Notes under the pieces: model-generated | Told to the model about the DNA's origin: nothing | The model's input: only the letters and a program-made list of their open reading frames with translations | Database searches by the model: none | Position numbers and translations under genes: made by a program | Shown here: positions 12,751 to 24,395 of the stretch, piece by piece | How positions within the stretch are numbered: the first letter of the stretch is position 1 | Layout: each line of letters opens with the position of its first letter | Assembly: GCA_004794785.1 (NCBI GenBank) | Contig: SJOL01006478.1 | Location: 600,581 to 664,580 of the forward strand | DNA length: 64,000 nucleotides | Reading direction: 5' to 3' | Origin: Opisthorchis felineus | Taxonomy: Eukaryota; Platyhelminthes; Trematoda; Opisthorchiida; Opisthorchiidae

Positions 12751-15550
12751 AGAGAGCCTCCTCACAAGTGAGGCTCATCTGCTGGGTGTAAACGTGTCGG
12801 ACACGTGGCCATTTACTCAGCAGACTAAGACTGTTACCTACCACGTGCCTGCTGACGGTTTGCGCAATCGGTAGAAAATTTGGGGAAACTAACCGTAAGC
12901 GATTTGAAAAATGCAGAGAGATTGTTGGTTTGTTTTTTTTCCCGCTCGCTAACCTATCCCATCACATACTGCAGACTGATCCTTTGGAGGAATAGTGATG
13001 ATTTTCAGATGGCTGAACAACTTCAATAAGACATTCAATAAACTGATTGTTTGTCAGTTCTCAACTGAAAGTTTTGATAGGCCATAGGTTTCAATCAAGG
13101 TGACACTGCCAGTAAGATGTTGTGTGCTGAAGCTGTGATTGCTGAATAGTTGCCTGCGCACCTTTGTATGCCAAGCTCTCCTCTCAAACATGATCGGTTG
13201 TTCGAGTTTGTACAGTTATTGATAATCCTTTGAGCTATGCCGACTGGAGTCACCGAGTAAAACACCAAAAAGGTAAAGTCGAAGCTAGCTCATATGCCGA
13301 CCAAGGCGATAGGCAAGGAAGACAAGTTCAGCTATTACGTGGGATTCGGTAAACCAAAACACAGCTTAAGGAGGCATCCAGTTGCGCTGCGGGTTCAAAC
13401 AATCAGTCATAATCAAGGGTCAGGGGCGGCTGGCAATACGTATATAAACGTAGCACACAACTGCTAGGCGCAATAGTATACTCATGGTCTCATTTTGACC
13501 ATTACTGATTTGTGTGAAACTAAATTGCGCAGTTTGAGGAACAAACTAACGACCAGCTATACTATCAGTCAGTATCATTATCTTCATTAGAAGATACAAT
13601 TCCGGCCCTGCATGTTATTGAGCGGTTGCTGTGTGAGCCTCCCGGCAAGTGGTCGAAGTTAAGTCCTGTTTGATATTTCTGTATCATATGCATAATTCAT
13701 TTTACTGCATGACTCCAAAGCCCGCTCATGGTGAAGTCTGTTATTGGCCATCCTCCCTACCCGGAAGAAAGCAATACTCTAAGGATAGCACTGTTTCGGC
13801 TAGTCTCGACGTTAGGCTTTAATCGAAGTGACGAGGGCGGCCTTATACAATGGTTGCTTTTAATTGTAAAGAAGAGGCAATGTGGCTGGTGAAGTGAAGA
13901 TAAGATTTCTCTAACCGTTGCACTCTCTGGATCAGTTGCAACAAGAATCTGAAAAAGGCTAACCTCATTTTGTGGTAATCTTATCAAAGTGTGGGAGTGG
14001 GCCTGGTGAACAGAGTGACCATGCTGCTTGTAAAGGTATGGCATTCACTTTTGTAGCCAGGTATTGTCTACGCCAATTCACGCTTAGCAGCAATTGAACG
14101 TGGAAAAACACATTCTCAATGACATATTGATGGTCTTGTTAATCTTCTGCCAGTTTTTATTTGTTTTTTGCCATTATTTGTTTTAATCTCCTCTTTGTCT
14201 CCCCGATCGTTCTCAGACTTCCAGTATGTTCACAGCGCAACTATTCACACTTTTCGATTAGTTTTACGTCCTGATTATGAGCTAATCAAGCCAGTATACA
14301 GATAATGTTTAATAAACATGATTCATTGGAGCGGACGATGTGTACTGATGCTATCTGTAGTGTTCATATTAAACCTATTTTTGTTAATGAATACCACCGT
14401 GTCACGCCCGTCATTTTAAGAAATTTGATTCTTTATCCACTTTGGTCTCTACCGTTGGTATATTGAACTCAGTTGCGGAAAAATTCTTACTCTGTTGTAC
14501 AACAGCAGATCGGCATGGTTGCTCAACGTTTAAACCACTATTTAACTATAATGAATTCGACTTCTGATTGAACATAGTCCCCAATAGCCTTTTCTTTGCT
14601 GTTCCAGAGGTTACCTTCCTGATTCCTCGTGGTCTTCATTGACTTCCGATAAAGGTACTAACTGCCGGTTGGCCACATGCAAATAGTTCTGCTATAAATC
14701 TGTCATTAAAAAGGTCATCTGGTAGTGCTCAGCAGAATTCAAGTAACATGGGCCTGTGCAGTTCCCTCCTAGCTGCAATACTAAAAAAACTCCTAGCTGC
14801 ATAATACTTGCTTCTGAGTAGTAGGTTTGGGGCGAAGGGTTCATTTTTTCATGTTTCATGAGTCTGAACAGAGGTATAAGGTCACGGCTTCAAAGATCCA
14901 CAGGAAGGAGAAAAGGCAGTAACAACAAACAAAACACCTTACATGTCGCACTTAACATGGATGTTTTAACCGGGTACATTTTGCGCAAGTTTCGTGTAAA
15001 CCAAAGTTCATGTTCAAATCAGACAGTGTTCCATTTTTTTTAAAAATTTATGGCCAATAAAATAACCAGAGGTAATCGGATGACACGCACGCCGTGTGTG
15101 CTGGTTACTGGTAGTTTGGAAAGTTCTTTGTTATGACCTACAGGTAAATCAGATAGGATGCTTCATAAAACCCAATGGTTTGGCAACCAACGCGTTGGAT
15201 ATTAGCAAAAACCCAGTAGAATTAAAACCAAATAAATACGTGAATCAGATAAAGTTTCTTGATAACGAGTTGATTTTAAGCTGCTATTAGGAGTCATAAA
15301 ACGATTGCATCTGTAAGGGCATGTGGGTTCTTTGTTGGAAGGCCATTTTTCAAGAAGTGAAAACAGATTAGAAGTAGCAGAAGCAGACTTTTTTTTGCCT
15401 ATAAAACCTCATAAAAACGATTGGAATTTTAAAAGCCAACACTAATCTATTCCATATCAATCGGTGCCCCTCGTTCTTCAAGCTAGTAATTTTTCACCCG
15501 GTGTAATTAATTTATTGACTGTAAAACAAGTGACGTGATTCTAAACGTAA
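12751..15550. other. Gene-poor stretch
   Basis: No supported gene. The best open frames are 13757-14044 on minus (95 codons, no domain recognised) and 15096-15290 on plus, which follows an acceptor-like CTACAG. Neither has a paired splice site or a known motif. Confidence 0.45.
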
Positions 15551-15551
15551 C

Positions 15552-15745
15552 ATACTGCTCATAAGGCTGTTGAAAACTGTTCGACAGTCCAAGACCGGCT
15601 TTGTCCTTCCTGTGACTCATCAGGTAGGCGCAGTCCATGGGTTTTCCTAAACCTTATGTTCGACTGGAAGCGGACCATCGTAAACGAGAGATTCAGCTGG
15701 GTCTCCTGTCAAAACCAGATTAGTGTGCAAATGAGAGTATCCGTC
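15552..15745 (-). repeat. Hammerhead-repeat family, copy D
   Basis: Reverse copy. The complement of the core reads CTGATGAGTCACAGG then AAGGACAAAGCCGGTC. CTGATGA and stem II are kept, but GAAA has become CAAA, so catalysis is unlikely. It is flanked by the 3' end complement (ATACTGCTCATAAGGCTG) and by a single palindrome arm (AAACGAGAGATTCAGCTGGG and TGTGCAAATGAGAG). Confidence 0.7.
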
Positions 15746-15805
15746 GAAAGCGACATAATTACTTCCCCATATGTTGACCAATGCTGCAATGGTGTCAAAA
15801 TGTGA

Positions 15806-16025
15806 CTACCGCACATCATCAGGTATAACCAACTTCACCGTTTCTTCTAATGGCAAAACATCTTGAAGTGGAGCTGATTTAACGGTAAAATCATGGAACA
15901 AACCAACAAATGATTTCCCTGATGTAAACAGTCTGCTTATTGGTTGTCGACTGATTTGTGTATCGGAAGAAAAAACCGTCTGTCGCCTGGCTGCATTTGG
16001 TAGAATATTCGTGTAGCTCATCTGG
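15806..16025 (-). CDS. Possible exon of unidentified gene
   Basis: On minus the frame runs from an acceptor-like CTGCCAG (near 16026) to a donor-like GCG/GTAGTC near 15808, about 72 codons with no stop and balanced amino-acid composition (MSYTNILPNAARRQ, later PLEETVKLVIPDDV). The last part looks like beta-strand sequence. I do not recognise the family. It is on the same strand as the Ig-like exons, but the phases do not join directly to exon A. Confidence 0.25.
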
Positions 16026-16059
16026 CAGCCATCAGTTATTAACTTATCCACCGCCATTT

Positions 16060-18120
16060 ATTAATCATTTATCAATGTTTATCAATGTTTGTCATTCACA
16101 GATGTTTTATTTTGTCACCATGACGCAACACTCCTGTTAGTAGCAGCAACAAGCCAGTTTGCCCTGATCACTTCGTAGCAGATCAATTTATCGAAGCTAG
16201 TTTGTCGCAAGTGAGTTTGCTGTCAAGCCAGTTTGTTGTCCGACAACCAGGCTTTAAGACAGTTTGTTGACAAAACCCGTTTTTGTCCACCGAGCATCTG
16301 GTTACCATGTACGTAAAACCAGTTTTAAGCATCGTTGCTCACGTAGTTCACAAATGAATAAGAATAGTCTGACACGACTGCTGGGTTAGATTTCGATCTG
16401 CACGGTACCTGTGCTTCTGTGAACACTTTTATTCTCTTTGATGGCTAAACAGTGACTGCTACCAGTAATCTGCTTCGAATCTACGCCCATCTGATTGGTT
16501 CCTCCCATACAATTAAGCAGCCTCCAGTTGATTGGCCTCAGGCCACAGCTCTTTCATAAACCCCAGGTGAAATTCCAATAACACGAATGGATAATCAACC
16601 AGGTAGAACAGTTCGACTACACGATTCGCCAAAGACTGCATACGTGTGATTAAAAATTGTTAAGCACTTGAAAACTGGTTGCAACTTGACATTGGGTCTG
16701 CGATAAAGATATCCAACTACTTCACTGAAGTCCTTCGTCGATATTGCCATACCACACAGCCGGCGACTTTAAATTACCGAGTTTAAAGCCCGGTAAAGCA
16801 AACTTCCATATGTTTCAGTTCGTCGCTCAAACCCAGGTTATTACGCAGCACTGTCCAGCTGAACGTTTCCAATATCAAAACAGGATACCTAGCAGGTATG
16901 ATATAAGGCAAAATTTATCCGTGCGTGGAACCATTGTGTGACGCCATCCGAGCAATTATATGAGCTCAACTCTGACCAGCTCCTCTGAAGAACAGCTTTC
17001 AGAAACCTTATCAGTAATGCGTTCCATATAGACAATGTATTGTGCCATCATGATTTTCTGCTTGACTTTCCTGCATGAGCCAATTTATTTACAGAAAGGA
17101 AGCAAGAAATGGGTCAACTGGGGGCCACTTAAAAAAGCTTCCGTAATGAACATCTATCAAATCTCTTATCCACAGATAATTCAATGGACGATGCTGAACT
17201 CATGAAGAAGCACCACAACTTGCAACCTTATATCCTTCCAACCAGCCGTTTCTCATGGTAACGACCTGTAAATACCTCGATTCATCCATCCTCTTAAGGT
17301 GTAGTTGGTTAGTCATAATTGGCTTATAAGGTGCCGCATGTGGTGCTTCGTGCAAACCACTGGTGTTAGTATAAGCCGGGCGAATAAGTTAGATGGGACG
17401 GCGATACATATAAGTAATAACGGGTAAAGCACCGATAACGGTCAGGAGTTCGACTGTAACTGTAAACGCCTAAGAATTCTTTCCTCTGTAAAATTTTGCC
17501 AAAAGCTTACGGTCTCATAACTGAATCTCTATAAACACATGTTGCGCAGTGCTGTGCTCATGGTGTTAACCGTTTATGGGAACAGTTGACTATTAAGCCT
17601 GGCCATTGTCATGGGGGGGCTTCATTTTGGAGTTTCTTATTGCAAACTGAATCAGTCACTTGACAAACTGGAAAACATACCAACTTTGATCCTGCATTTC
17701 CTCGAGGAAGGGATTACGATGGATACATTTCCGTGCATCTAAAACTGCCGCTTGTCGGAGAGAGGGTACTGCGCTGTCCACTTAGATCTGTCAACAGATC
17801 TAATTAGCATTCATCTAGTGGAACAAAGGCCAACTTAATCCACTCCTTTTACAGTTGCGCACTGCCTGGAGCCACGCCATCCGACAAAGACAGAGGTTTT
17901 CAGGCATACGCACGACGACCTAATTTCGTTGGCACGCAAGCTTCGGTTAACTAGGCGATCTCGTCAAGAAAAGCGCAACCTATCTTCGACACTTTGGGTG
18001 GATGAATTTTCTACAGCTGGAGTATAATTTGGTTTGCCATCAACTCGACGACGAGAGACTTTTTCCAAAAATCGCAGGGTTATCAACCCTTCTTACAAGA
18101 AGTGTAATGTGTTCATTTTC
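16060..18120. other. Gene-poor stretch
   Basis: No supported gene. At 16150-16290 the phrase CCAGTTTG or its variants recurs irregularly without a fixed period. Otherwise nothing is seen. Confidence 0.5.
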
Positions 18121-18124
18121 TCGA

Positions 18125-18262
18125 CGGATCACACCACACTTACTGTTGCTGAAAGCTCTTCGACAACCAGAGACCGGTTTCACCTTTTTTGGGACTCATC
18201 AAGTGGGCACTGTTCCTGAGTTTAGGCTCATGAGAACGTCGCTTCCCAATGGAGTGACGCAA
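18125..18262 (-). repeat. Hammerhead-repeat family, copy E
   Basis: Reverse copy. The complement of 18166-18209 reads TTGATGAGTCCC then AAAAAAGGTGAAACCGGTC. Only the first base of the CTGATGA box is changed; GAAA and the CCGGTC cleavage context are kept. The 3' end module (complement of GTTGCTGAAAGCTCTTCGACA) is present; the palindromic module is missing. Confidence 0.65.
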
Positions 18263-18562
18263 AATTTCAGGAGGACCTAGCGGAGTTTGGCCATGAAAGG
18301 GCATACAGCGGTAACAGAAATGTCTTTGCTATCGTAAGCTTTCTTGCTAGATTAGAATATCTACACGTAACATCCGGATAGGAGTTTCTACATTATCATA
18401 CAAGACACCGCTTATGTGCACCGTTAGTTGTCATGGGTCAATTGAGTAGTAGTTAGCTAGCCAGTTGGTGCGTAAGTGAGCAGGTCAGTGAGAATGTTAG
18501 TAAACAAGTGAGTAGTCGGCGCGATAAACCAACTCGGTGATGCCGACTGAGTAGCTTAGACA

Positions 18563-19030
18563 TCAGTCTACATGAGCTGGGAGCTCGAAAACTTCAGACA
18601 GGGCAACCACCTTGTTTGGTTTCAGTGTACTGGTTACTTTAGGCAATAAATAACATGATCCAGCTGGCTCCTCTGCACAGGATCCAACCAATATACAGAA
18701 GAGACTCGTGCGGCTCATGTGGAAGTAATATTGCAAGTACTGCAAATCGAAAGCTGGTTTGGTAGCCCACCGTCGAGTTTAATTAAATGAAAATTTTGAC
18801 ACCAACGCGGTCGGCCAATTAAATTTTGCCGATTATTCCCACCTGTTTGAGATGAAGGGTGTCCTAAGTGAACATTGCCTACACGCACACTCCACCAAGC
18901 ATAAAGGAGATAAGCTTGGTCTAGTGAAGACTTCCAGTGACCGCTAATCAAAACAAGATTCACAGTTACTATTGCATCTGGTTGATAGTTATACCTGTAA
19001 TGCGACGACAGCCGCACCGTTCCTTAGACT
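18563..19030 (-). repeat. Segment X, copy 1 (antisense 5' part of an R2-like composite)
   Basis: On minus this stretch reads like a decayed protein: GHWKSSLDQAY, then GGNNRQNLIGRPR, then NQLSICSTCNITST, then RTSLFCILVGSCAEEPAG. The same order of motifs occurs on plus at 39850-40300 (GHRKSSL, GGNNPRKPTGRPR, SQLFICSTCHIPYT, TTRVSSVYR). I do not recognise the protein; it has a CxxC motif and a basic patch. It always lies directly 5' of, and antisense to, the R2-like LINE. It may be the LINE's 5' region, or a partner gene divergently arranged. Confidence 0.6.
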
Positions 19031-19049
19031 GTAGTGATATTTTCCTGAT

Positions 19050-21400
19050 CGGTCGCTCACCGGCATCATAACAAGGCTGTTGGATTAACTGGCAAGAGCT
19101 CCTGGACAATTCGTCTTCTAGCAGCCCCGATCGAACCACCGGTCAAACAGATCCCCATTAGTCTGACCCTGACGACTATGGCGCCTTGTTCAAACAAACT
19201 GTGGATTGCACGGTGTCATTTTTGGAATCTAACTGTGGTCTTTGCTCAAGAATTGCACTCTGGCCTCATTACATCGGAGCAAGTCCTGTCACTTTTAAGC
19301 CTCTGCGCTTCAAAGACACTTCCATATGTGTGGTAACTTGCCTCCCGATGCACTCATCAGCAAACCCATCGTGTGTCGGTCAAACGAAGGTAGATCCGCC
19401 AAACCAACCATGTCCCTGTCCAGATCCTATAAAAAAGAAGCGAAAAGGTATGACATGCGCTGCGCTCAATTAGTCATGGAAAAATTATACAAAGAAAACT
19501 GTGGCGTGCCTTTGGACACCGAACAATACTGGAAACAGCTTCTGTTTGCTCCAAAAAGTGTAGATACTCGACAAAATCGCTCATTGCTGCCATCTGATTA
19601 GAGTTCGATCGAACCAATTAGAGGTAAGGAAGTTCGCCGTACGATACGATTGATGTGAAAATCGTCCCTGGGTTTGGACAAGCTGCCTTCCAGAATGTTC
19701 CGCCAGTTCCTTGCCAATGTCCTTGTTGAATGTTACAACTAGCCGTATCTTACACGTATTACAAAAGCCTCGAATCGGACTTCACTAGGCCAAGCGAAAC
19801 CGATCTCTGTGTCATCCATTTTTGTTCGGTGCTTCCATAAAATGTTCTCCAATCACTAGAGCCGTAGAGTGCAACTGCCTTTGCTCCTGTACTTCTACAC
19901 CGAGAAGGTATTGTGGAAACTACCTCGACGTCTAGAGCTCTACTTTGTCACTCTTCAATAACCTCTAACCTCAGTTCTTGACATCTCCGAAGCGTTCGAG
20001 TGGACTTCACATGATACAACTGCCGGATCTGCTTAGGCTTTTGGATCACCTTTACCACTAGTTTGGTACATTAGACAGTCCCGTGAGAATGCTGTAGCAG
20101 TTCTTCACAAACTCCGAGGTTTAGTGCTGCAGAGGAGTGAGGCAGTCAGATCCACTCTCCCCAATATCGTTCATCATGAGGTTCATGGATTGTCAATGCC
20201 CCAACTGGGCCACAAGTTACAGAACAACTTAGTGGGTGGTTTTGCGGCCACTGATAACTGGATGGTGTGTTCAGAAATTTAGGCTCACCCTAGAGGGAAG
20301 CTTGAAGCTGCTGAGGTCCAGTTGGGGAGAGCTGGTATAATGACAACGCCCGAACGGCGGAAGCAGTGGTGATATGTGGGGACAGAAAACATCAGGCGAC
20401 CGCGGTCTCAGTCGGACATTCTGCTTCACCGAGGAACTCATCACTCCTTTGAGTCCGGCAAATAAAGTGGCGCAATTTGGTGTTCCTTTCACTTTCAAGA
20501 GGAGAGGAGTCTGCAACCACCGACGAAAGCTGCTGAAACTGTTCGATGAAGTGCCTCTGACCCGTTGAAGCCGCATCAAAGAATGGAATGACTCTGAAGC
20601 CCACACATTCGCTCCTTCTTGGCTAAGTTCACCGAAACGCCCTCAAAATTTGAGCAATTACATTCACACCGGTAAACAACACGGAGGACTCGTTTTCCCA
20701 AGCCTGGGTTCAGCCATCCCGATATAGCGGAAGTGCATATGGAAGAGATGCTATCTACGCATTGCCGAGTACTACACAATGTGGTTAATGATTTTGTATT
20801 TGGTAAGACTTTTCAGGAGTTCAGCCTTCCGATCCGGGTTTAAGGTCCGTGCGTGAATACCATGGAAGAAATGGTGACTGCTTTTAGCAATGGTCTGCAT
20901 TACAACGTTGATGGTATGGGTTTGTGGTGTTTTTTGCTTTGCCTAGTTCAAATCGATGGCTTGTGTCTCCAGAACGCTTGTTCTCTGGGCTATTTCTCCG
21001 TGGTATCCATCTCCGACACAACCTGATTAGAATGAGAGTTAGAAGTGCCCGGTGTGGTGGCAATGACCAAATGATGTTTTGCCGTGGAAACTGTGATCAA
21101 CCGGAAAGTCCAGTGTATATTCTGCAGTCCGGCTGGATTGCGCACGGTGCACGATGTGCTCGTCACTGTCCAGTTGCAGGAAAACTCGGAAAACATTCTT
21201 TGAGTAGATGGAAGCTCCTACTTCGGCGACTTTCATGAAGCCTGACGTAATGGCTGTTCGGTTACAGAGGTAAGCATAGTGTCGGATGGGCGCAAAATAA
21301 TGGTGTGGAATGAGAAGAAGCAGAAGTATGGCACCGACTTTCACATGTGACCATTAATTGTGGACACCATGTGCTTAATGTGCAAGCCTCGACAGTACTA
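19050..21400 (+). pseudogene. R2-like non-LTR retrotransposon (LINE), copy 1, degenerate
   Basis: Protein-level remnants in order, in shifting frames. First comes an N-terminal serine-rich part near 19090-19190, then a conserved block (19380-19600, KLYKENCGVPLDTEQYWKQLLFAPK). Reverse transcriptase traces follow: LGLDKLPSRMFRQFL near 19675, then FHKMF, then LDISEAFEW near 19995 and LVWYIRQSRENAVAVL near 20060. The catalytic YADD box has decayed to ATDN (about 20240). The thumb-like HGGLVFPSLGSAIP is at 20680-20720. The C-terminal zinc-knuckle region CRGNCDQPES is at 21080-21115, and KPDVMAVR, of the R2-type restriction-like endonuclease, is near 21240. R2 elements normally sit in 28S rDNA; this one does not. 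Multiple stops and frameshifts; not functional. Confidence 0.7.
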
Positions 21401-21519
21401 ACGTTTACCACGCCCTGAAGGGCATTGAGCATTGTCTCTCCCTTCTCATGCTTTTCAAAATAGACGATGATAGAAAATTGGGCAGTTTGTTGATGTATAA
21501 GGTAGTTAAAGAGTGAGTC

Positions 21520-21705
21520 TGTTTATCCGGTTAGTTAGTCAGCTGATCAGTCAGTCAGCTGGCTAGTTAATTAGCTGGTTAGTCAGTTAATTGGTTGGTT
21601 GATTGGTCGGTTAGTTAGTTAGTTAGTTAATTGGTTGATTAGTCAATTGGTCAGTCGGTTGGTAAGTCATCTAATTCCCCTAGTTGGGTAGTTAGTTAGT
21701 ACGTG
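21520..21705. repeat. Cryptic tetranucleotide-derived repeat (GTTA/GTCA/GGTT)
   Basis: About 185 bp built from variants of AGTTAGTT, GGTTGGTT, CAGTCAGT and AATTGGTT. It looks like a decayed four-base microsatellite. A shorter similar patch is at 18430-18520. Confidence 0.7.
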
Positions 21706-21948
21706 CCTTAGCAAAGCTTGAACTGCTTTAATGGTGGTTGAGTGGCGCTTTATCTTGTCTAAGTGGGTTAAATCATAGCCAAGTTGTGCAGCGTCAACCT
21801 ACAAATCAGAATTCTGCATGTTCGAATCTTCATGCAACTTCGTGAACTTTTAACCTGCAGTAAACTATGACAGGAATGAGGCAGCTATAAAGCCCCCCTC
21901 ATCTTTTCAGTCCTCAGTTGCAGCATTAGGTCACGGTTGAAAGCTTTC

Positions 21949-21949
<1 letters not shown>

Positions 21950-21989
<40 letters not shown>
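21950..21989. repeat. (TA)n microsatellite
   Basis: About 19 uninterrupted TA units. Confidence 0.95.
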
Positions 21990-21992
<3 letters not shown>

Positions 21993-23580
21993 TTGGACGG
22001 GACAACTGTTAATAAGGAATTTATTGACCTCAGGTGTATGTTTTTCAGCGACCCAAGGTCTTTCATAACCGTCAACTTACCACCAGCCCGTAACAACATA
22101 GTGAAGGTTTCCCTGAAAGCTTACACAAGATCGATAGAATGGACACCAGTTTCATATCGAATAACTACTCCTCATATCATAGTGCGAAATCCGATCTCGA
22201 TTGAACACGGATGATAGGGGAAGTCATGTCTGAGTGGTAGTCAACCACAGCTGACCAGGTTCGACGTGCGTAGGCAACACATTGTTTGTTCTGTCGGATA
22301 TTGAACGACATCCAGGTGACTTTCGCATAATCGCCTTGGCTCTCATCAACGCGTCTGTTCAGTTCTTTACCTGACAAGACACTGCACAGCCATTCCATAC
22401 ATGCCTTACCTTGATAAGTCCCGTGACCAGTGGATACCCGTGTAGAACTACTTTTATGTACGCTGAAACCGAAAACTCCTGTGTTATTAGAAGGATATTT
22501 CCATCGTCATTATGCGAAATAATCTAAGTGTAAACCAATACCTTCTCCGATTAACCGTTATGAGAAATATTTTATGGACGAATGACGCTTGAAATCTTGC
22601 CTGACGAGGAACACTGTTCTATTGTCCTCAAGATTAGCCCTTCTTTGAGAACGTCTCTTTTGACGACGTGTAACTATGTGACTTTTACATTAGTGTGTGA
22701 TGTGATACGCATTGTTTCAACTTTTCAATTTTTGCCATCCACGTGATGCACATTATAAAATCGGAAAAATATGATGTTTTGAATAAGGAGCCAATGAGGT
22801 AAGCCCAAGTTTGAAAAGCATTGCGAAGATTGTGAAAACAGCTGGTACACACGCACAACACGGGGCCAGATATATTGGTACTATTTGTACTTTAGCAAAC
22901 AGAAAGGACACAGGTAAGCAGAGTGAGATGGTAGGCGACTATTGATATTGCAAGCTGCCGCCTACATCGTTTCGCATCATGAATCGATAAATTTTTATAG
23001 TAATGAACTGTTCTGATGATTAATCGATTGGTTGCCCATGTGACAAATAGAATCGGAGCTAGTGGATCGATTGCGATAAATTGTTCAATCCGCACTGGCT
23101 TCACGGATATTCATAATGTCGAGTTATCGTTGATTCATTGAGATACTGGTTGCCAAGACTGAAGACTCCGTATGTTACACTGCTTATCCTGACTGGCCAT
23201 CCACCGGTATAGTTCGAGAGGACAAGCGATTCGGAGACAGAAGTCAGTGCGCTCATCTCCACATTCCATTGGTATTACCGAGAGACTCATGTTAATTTCC
23301 CGTTTATGATGTTATTCAATTGAATTTGCCACACAAATGTTGTTCCATGTTTCAGTTGCCACGGTATTCCAGATATAGCTGGATATATTCTTGAAGGAAT
23401 ACACTGCTCGTGGGGTTGCTGAAAACTTTTTGATGGTCGGTTTCTTCCTTCCTGAAGCTAACCAAGTTGGTACAGTTTCCATCAACTTTATTTTGTACTT
23501 GGACATCAATTTTTATATAATTACCGAATTGCACTCGTTCTATCAATAAAACATAGTGCAGTATCTGGAATATCGTGTCA
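21990..23580. other. Gene-poor stretch
   Basis: Only open frames shorter than 75 codons, without motifs. No supported feature. Confidence 0.5.
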
Positions 23581-23584
23581 ACTG

Positions 23585-23840
23585 AAACATGAAGCTGTTT
23601 TTATGCAGCACATTCAGTTGAAGAATATCAAAAACAAAGGATTTATCCGGGTGTCAAATGAGAGAGAAATCAGCTTGCAGATGAGTGTATTTCGACATTT
23701 TTCTGAAATTCGGTGGTAAAGCTGAACATAACGTGGACGTAAACTCGCAGAAAGCACCTACCTTATGAGCACCAAGAAGGACGAAACCGGTATTGGAGGA
23801 GTCTTCGGCAGCCGTATGAGCTGTGTGCTCTGTGAAGAAC
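23585..23840 (+). repeat. Hammerhead-repeat family, copy F
   Basis: A diverged forward copy. Palindromic-module traces are at 23600-23690 (CAAATGAGAGAGAA, GATGAGTGTATTTCG). The core region (about 23755-23800) reads CTTATGAGCACCAAGAAGG then ACGAAACCGG. The CTGATGA box is damaged while GAAA and the stem II closing are recognisable. The 3' end CTTCGGCAGCCGTATGAG is present. Confidence 0.65.
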
Positions 23841-24350
23841 TCAGTCTACTTTTGATACGAAGTCAACAATGACGTTTTCGGTGGGATTCTTGGTCCTACC
23901 GCACTTTCACTGAAAGCTCTTGGATGTGCTGTGGGGACGAGTAGCGGTCATTACGGTTACGGACGCCTAAGAGGTGGAGGACGAGCATCAATGCACACTC
24001 ACTGCTCGAGTCGTGTGGTGAATGGTGATGGATGCTCCCCGACATTTGGGGTTTGTGTCAACCATGTGAAAGGTTGTTTGGAATAATTTAACAATCACGG
24101 GTTTTCCGTTGGTCTGTTTGCTAGTCCTGGAATTGGCTCCCGTCGAGTTGCTACACAGCCGTTTTCTTCAACACCTGTCATATGGCGTCCAGTTCTTGCC
24201 ACAACTGATTCACCCGAAATCCCTTTTAATCTCACTTTGCTGAGTTCATCAATGTGACAAGGAAATCCGGCACCGGAGGCTAGCTGACTGTGTAAAACAG
24301 CATTTGCCCTGAGGACGGTTACGGAACCGTTTTACCGTTAAGCATCTATA

Positions 24351-24353
<3 letters not shown>

Positions 24354-24394
<41 letters not shown>
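24354..24394. repeat. (TA)n microsatellite
   Basis: About 20 TA units, preceded by TATATGCA. Confidence 0.95.

Positions 24395-24395
<1 letters not shown>

Noticed and set aside
21730..21830. Possible tRNA-like A and B boxes
   Set aside because: The spacing is about 80 bases and no cloverleaf stems can be drawn.
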